Shown here piece after piece: positions 63,203-64,000 of a stretch of 64,000 bases of DNA. The notes under the pieces are model-generated. The model was not told the DNA's origin. It made no database searches and saw nothing but the letters and a program-made list of their open reading frames with translations. The DNA comes from Deltaproteobacteria bacterium (GTDB lineage: Bacteria > Myxococcota_A > UBA796 > SXON01): the NCBI GenBank assembly GCA_947490345.1, contig CANLGL010000004.1, positions 71,147 through 135,146 of the forward strand, given 5' to 3'. The translations under genes and the position numbers were made by a program. Position 1 is the first letter of the stretch; every line of letters starts with the position of its first letter.

Positions 63203-64000
63203 ATGCGCTTCCTCCGCCCGGTCCTCGCCGCCGCTCTCGTGGTCGGGGGCGTCGCCCTCGCAACCGAGGCTACCGCGGACACGCCTCCCCGTGCCGACAT
63301 GAAGCTCGAGCTCCGCGACGTGAAGGTCGTGATGTCGGACTTCAGCTTCCCCAGCGGGCTCCGCGTGATCTTCCAAGAGGATCACAGCCAGCCGGTCGTG
63401 GCGCTCACGATGATGATCGACCACGGCAGCCAGGACGACCCGGAGGGTCGCGAGGGCATCGCCCACTTGATCGAGCACCTGTGGTTCCGCTCGGTCCACA
63501 CGGGCACCGACGGCAAAGACCTGCCGAAGATCATGGACTTCATCAAGCAGATGGGGGCTTCGTTCAACGCCACCACCGCGCCGGATCGCACCAACTACCT
63601 CACCATCGTCCGGGCCCCGCTGCTCGAGACAGCCATGAAGCTCGAGGCCCTTCGCCTACGCGACGCGGTGCGTAAGGTCACCAACGAAAATGTACTCATC
63701 GAACGTGAGGTTGTCCGTAATGAGCTCAGGCTCAGCTACGAAAATGGCGGCGCCGCCGCGCTGGGCTTTCTCTTCGACAAGCTGTGGCCGGTCGGCCATC
63801 CCTACCACCACCTCACCATCGGCACCCACGACTCGCTCAACGCGGTCACGCTCAAGGACATCCAAGACTATGTCAAGAAGTACTACGTCCCCAGCGAGAC
63901 GACCCTGGTCGTCTCAGGCGACCTGAACCTCGCCGACTCCAGCAAGTATCTGCAGGTCTTCGGGATCGACCAACTGGCCGCGCCCGACGATCCGGAAGGC
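63203..64000 (+). CDS. M16-family zinc metallopeptidase (3' end outside window)
   Basis: 266 codons from ATG 63203 to the edge, no stop reached. Signal peptide MRFLRPVLAAALVVGGVALATEATA. The inverted zinc motif H-L-I-E-H (GIAHLIEHLWF) and the downstream third ligand Glu in VLIEREVVRNELRL are the M16 signature. SFPSGLRVIFQEDHSQPVVALTMMIDHGSQDDPEGREG is the usual N-terminal strand, and HPYHHLTIGTHDSLNAVTLKDIQDYVKKYYVPSETTLVVSGDL completes the first subdomain. Probably an exported processing peptidase. Divergent from the small membrane protein gene. Confidence 0.9.
   Translation, partial: MRFLRPVLAAALVVGGVALATEATADTPPRADMKLELRDVKVVMSDFSFPSGLRVIFQEDHSQPVVALTMMIDHGSQDDPEGREGIAHLIEHLWFRSVHTGTDGKDLPKIMDFIKQMGASFNATTAPDRTNYLTIVRAPLLETAMKLEALRLRDAVRKVTNENVLIEREVVRNELRLSYENGGAAALGFLFDKLWPVGHPYHHLTIGTHDSLNAVTLKDIQDYVKKYYVPSETTLVVSGDLNLADSSKYLQVFGIDQLAAPDDPEG

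Noticed and set aside
1-64000. tRNA, rRNA, IS element, integrase, attachment site or phage genes
   Set aside because: None were recognised by reading; small RNAs could have been missed without a covariance search.

Overview
The window is a 64-kb stretch of very GC-rich, densely packed bacterial chromosome. It probably comes from a member of the Myxococcota or a related former deltaproteobacterial lineage. The evidence is indirect: many outer-membrane-type lipoproteins, Asp-rich calcium-binding repeats, a DUF2330 protein, two proteins ending in a MYXO-CTERM-like hydrophobic helix plus Arg cluster, an AgmX-type TonB-like protein with an N-terminal zinc ribbon, and a good sigma-54 promoter. I see no rRNA, tRNA, phage, IS element or CRISPR, and no gene-free stretch above 300 bp.

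Layout. 1-8.3 kb (all +): two sulfotransferases (the first cut by the window edge), an amidinotransferase-fold enzyme, a sulfatase-fold lipoprotein, then a three-gene operon: cobalamin-type radical SAM enzyme, rubrerythrin-like protein, and a protein joining the ATPase and transducer domains of GyrB directly to a SAM methyltransferase. 8.3-16.4 kb: a pirin with a membrane PH-like extension, a sigma-54-driven pair (MYXO-CTERM-like protein plus a lipoprotein with a PPDK-type ATP-binding domain), a second sulfatase-fold protein, a NAGPA-type protein and a TetR regulator. 16.4-29.7 kb: a His-box membrane hydroxylase, TrmH, alpha-glucan phosphorylase, a matrixin protease, envelope proteins, an esterase, methylmalonyl-CoA epimerase and a GH3/NagZ-type enzyme. 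30-42.6 kb: AgmX-type protein, BipA/TypA, an ABC-F ATPase, a VWA lipoprotein operon ending in a Dnmt2-type cytosine methyltransferase, a PrsA-like foldase, a FabL-like reductase, an RpiB-family isomerase and an ATP-grasp enzyme. 42.6-53.1 kb: TPR and coiled-coil proteins, a histidine kinase/response regulator pair, a GT39-like membrane protein, GlmU and two consecutive cobalamin-type radical SAM enzymes. 53.2-64 kb: an arsenic cluster (arsC, aquaglyceroporin, arsM, ECF sigma factor), modABC, an LtrA-Kir channel fusion, an ExbB/ExbD/ExbD operon with a Cys-paired repeat protein, and the start of an M16 protease.

The most unusual items are the GyrB-ATPase/methyltransferase fusion with its operon partners, the bacterial Dnmt2 homologue, the LtrA-Kir fusion, the Cys-paired repeat protein beside ExbB/ExbD, and an intergenic repeat family whose terminal hairpins show a compensatory base change. 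Functions are inferred from recognisable motifs only; no database search was possible.
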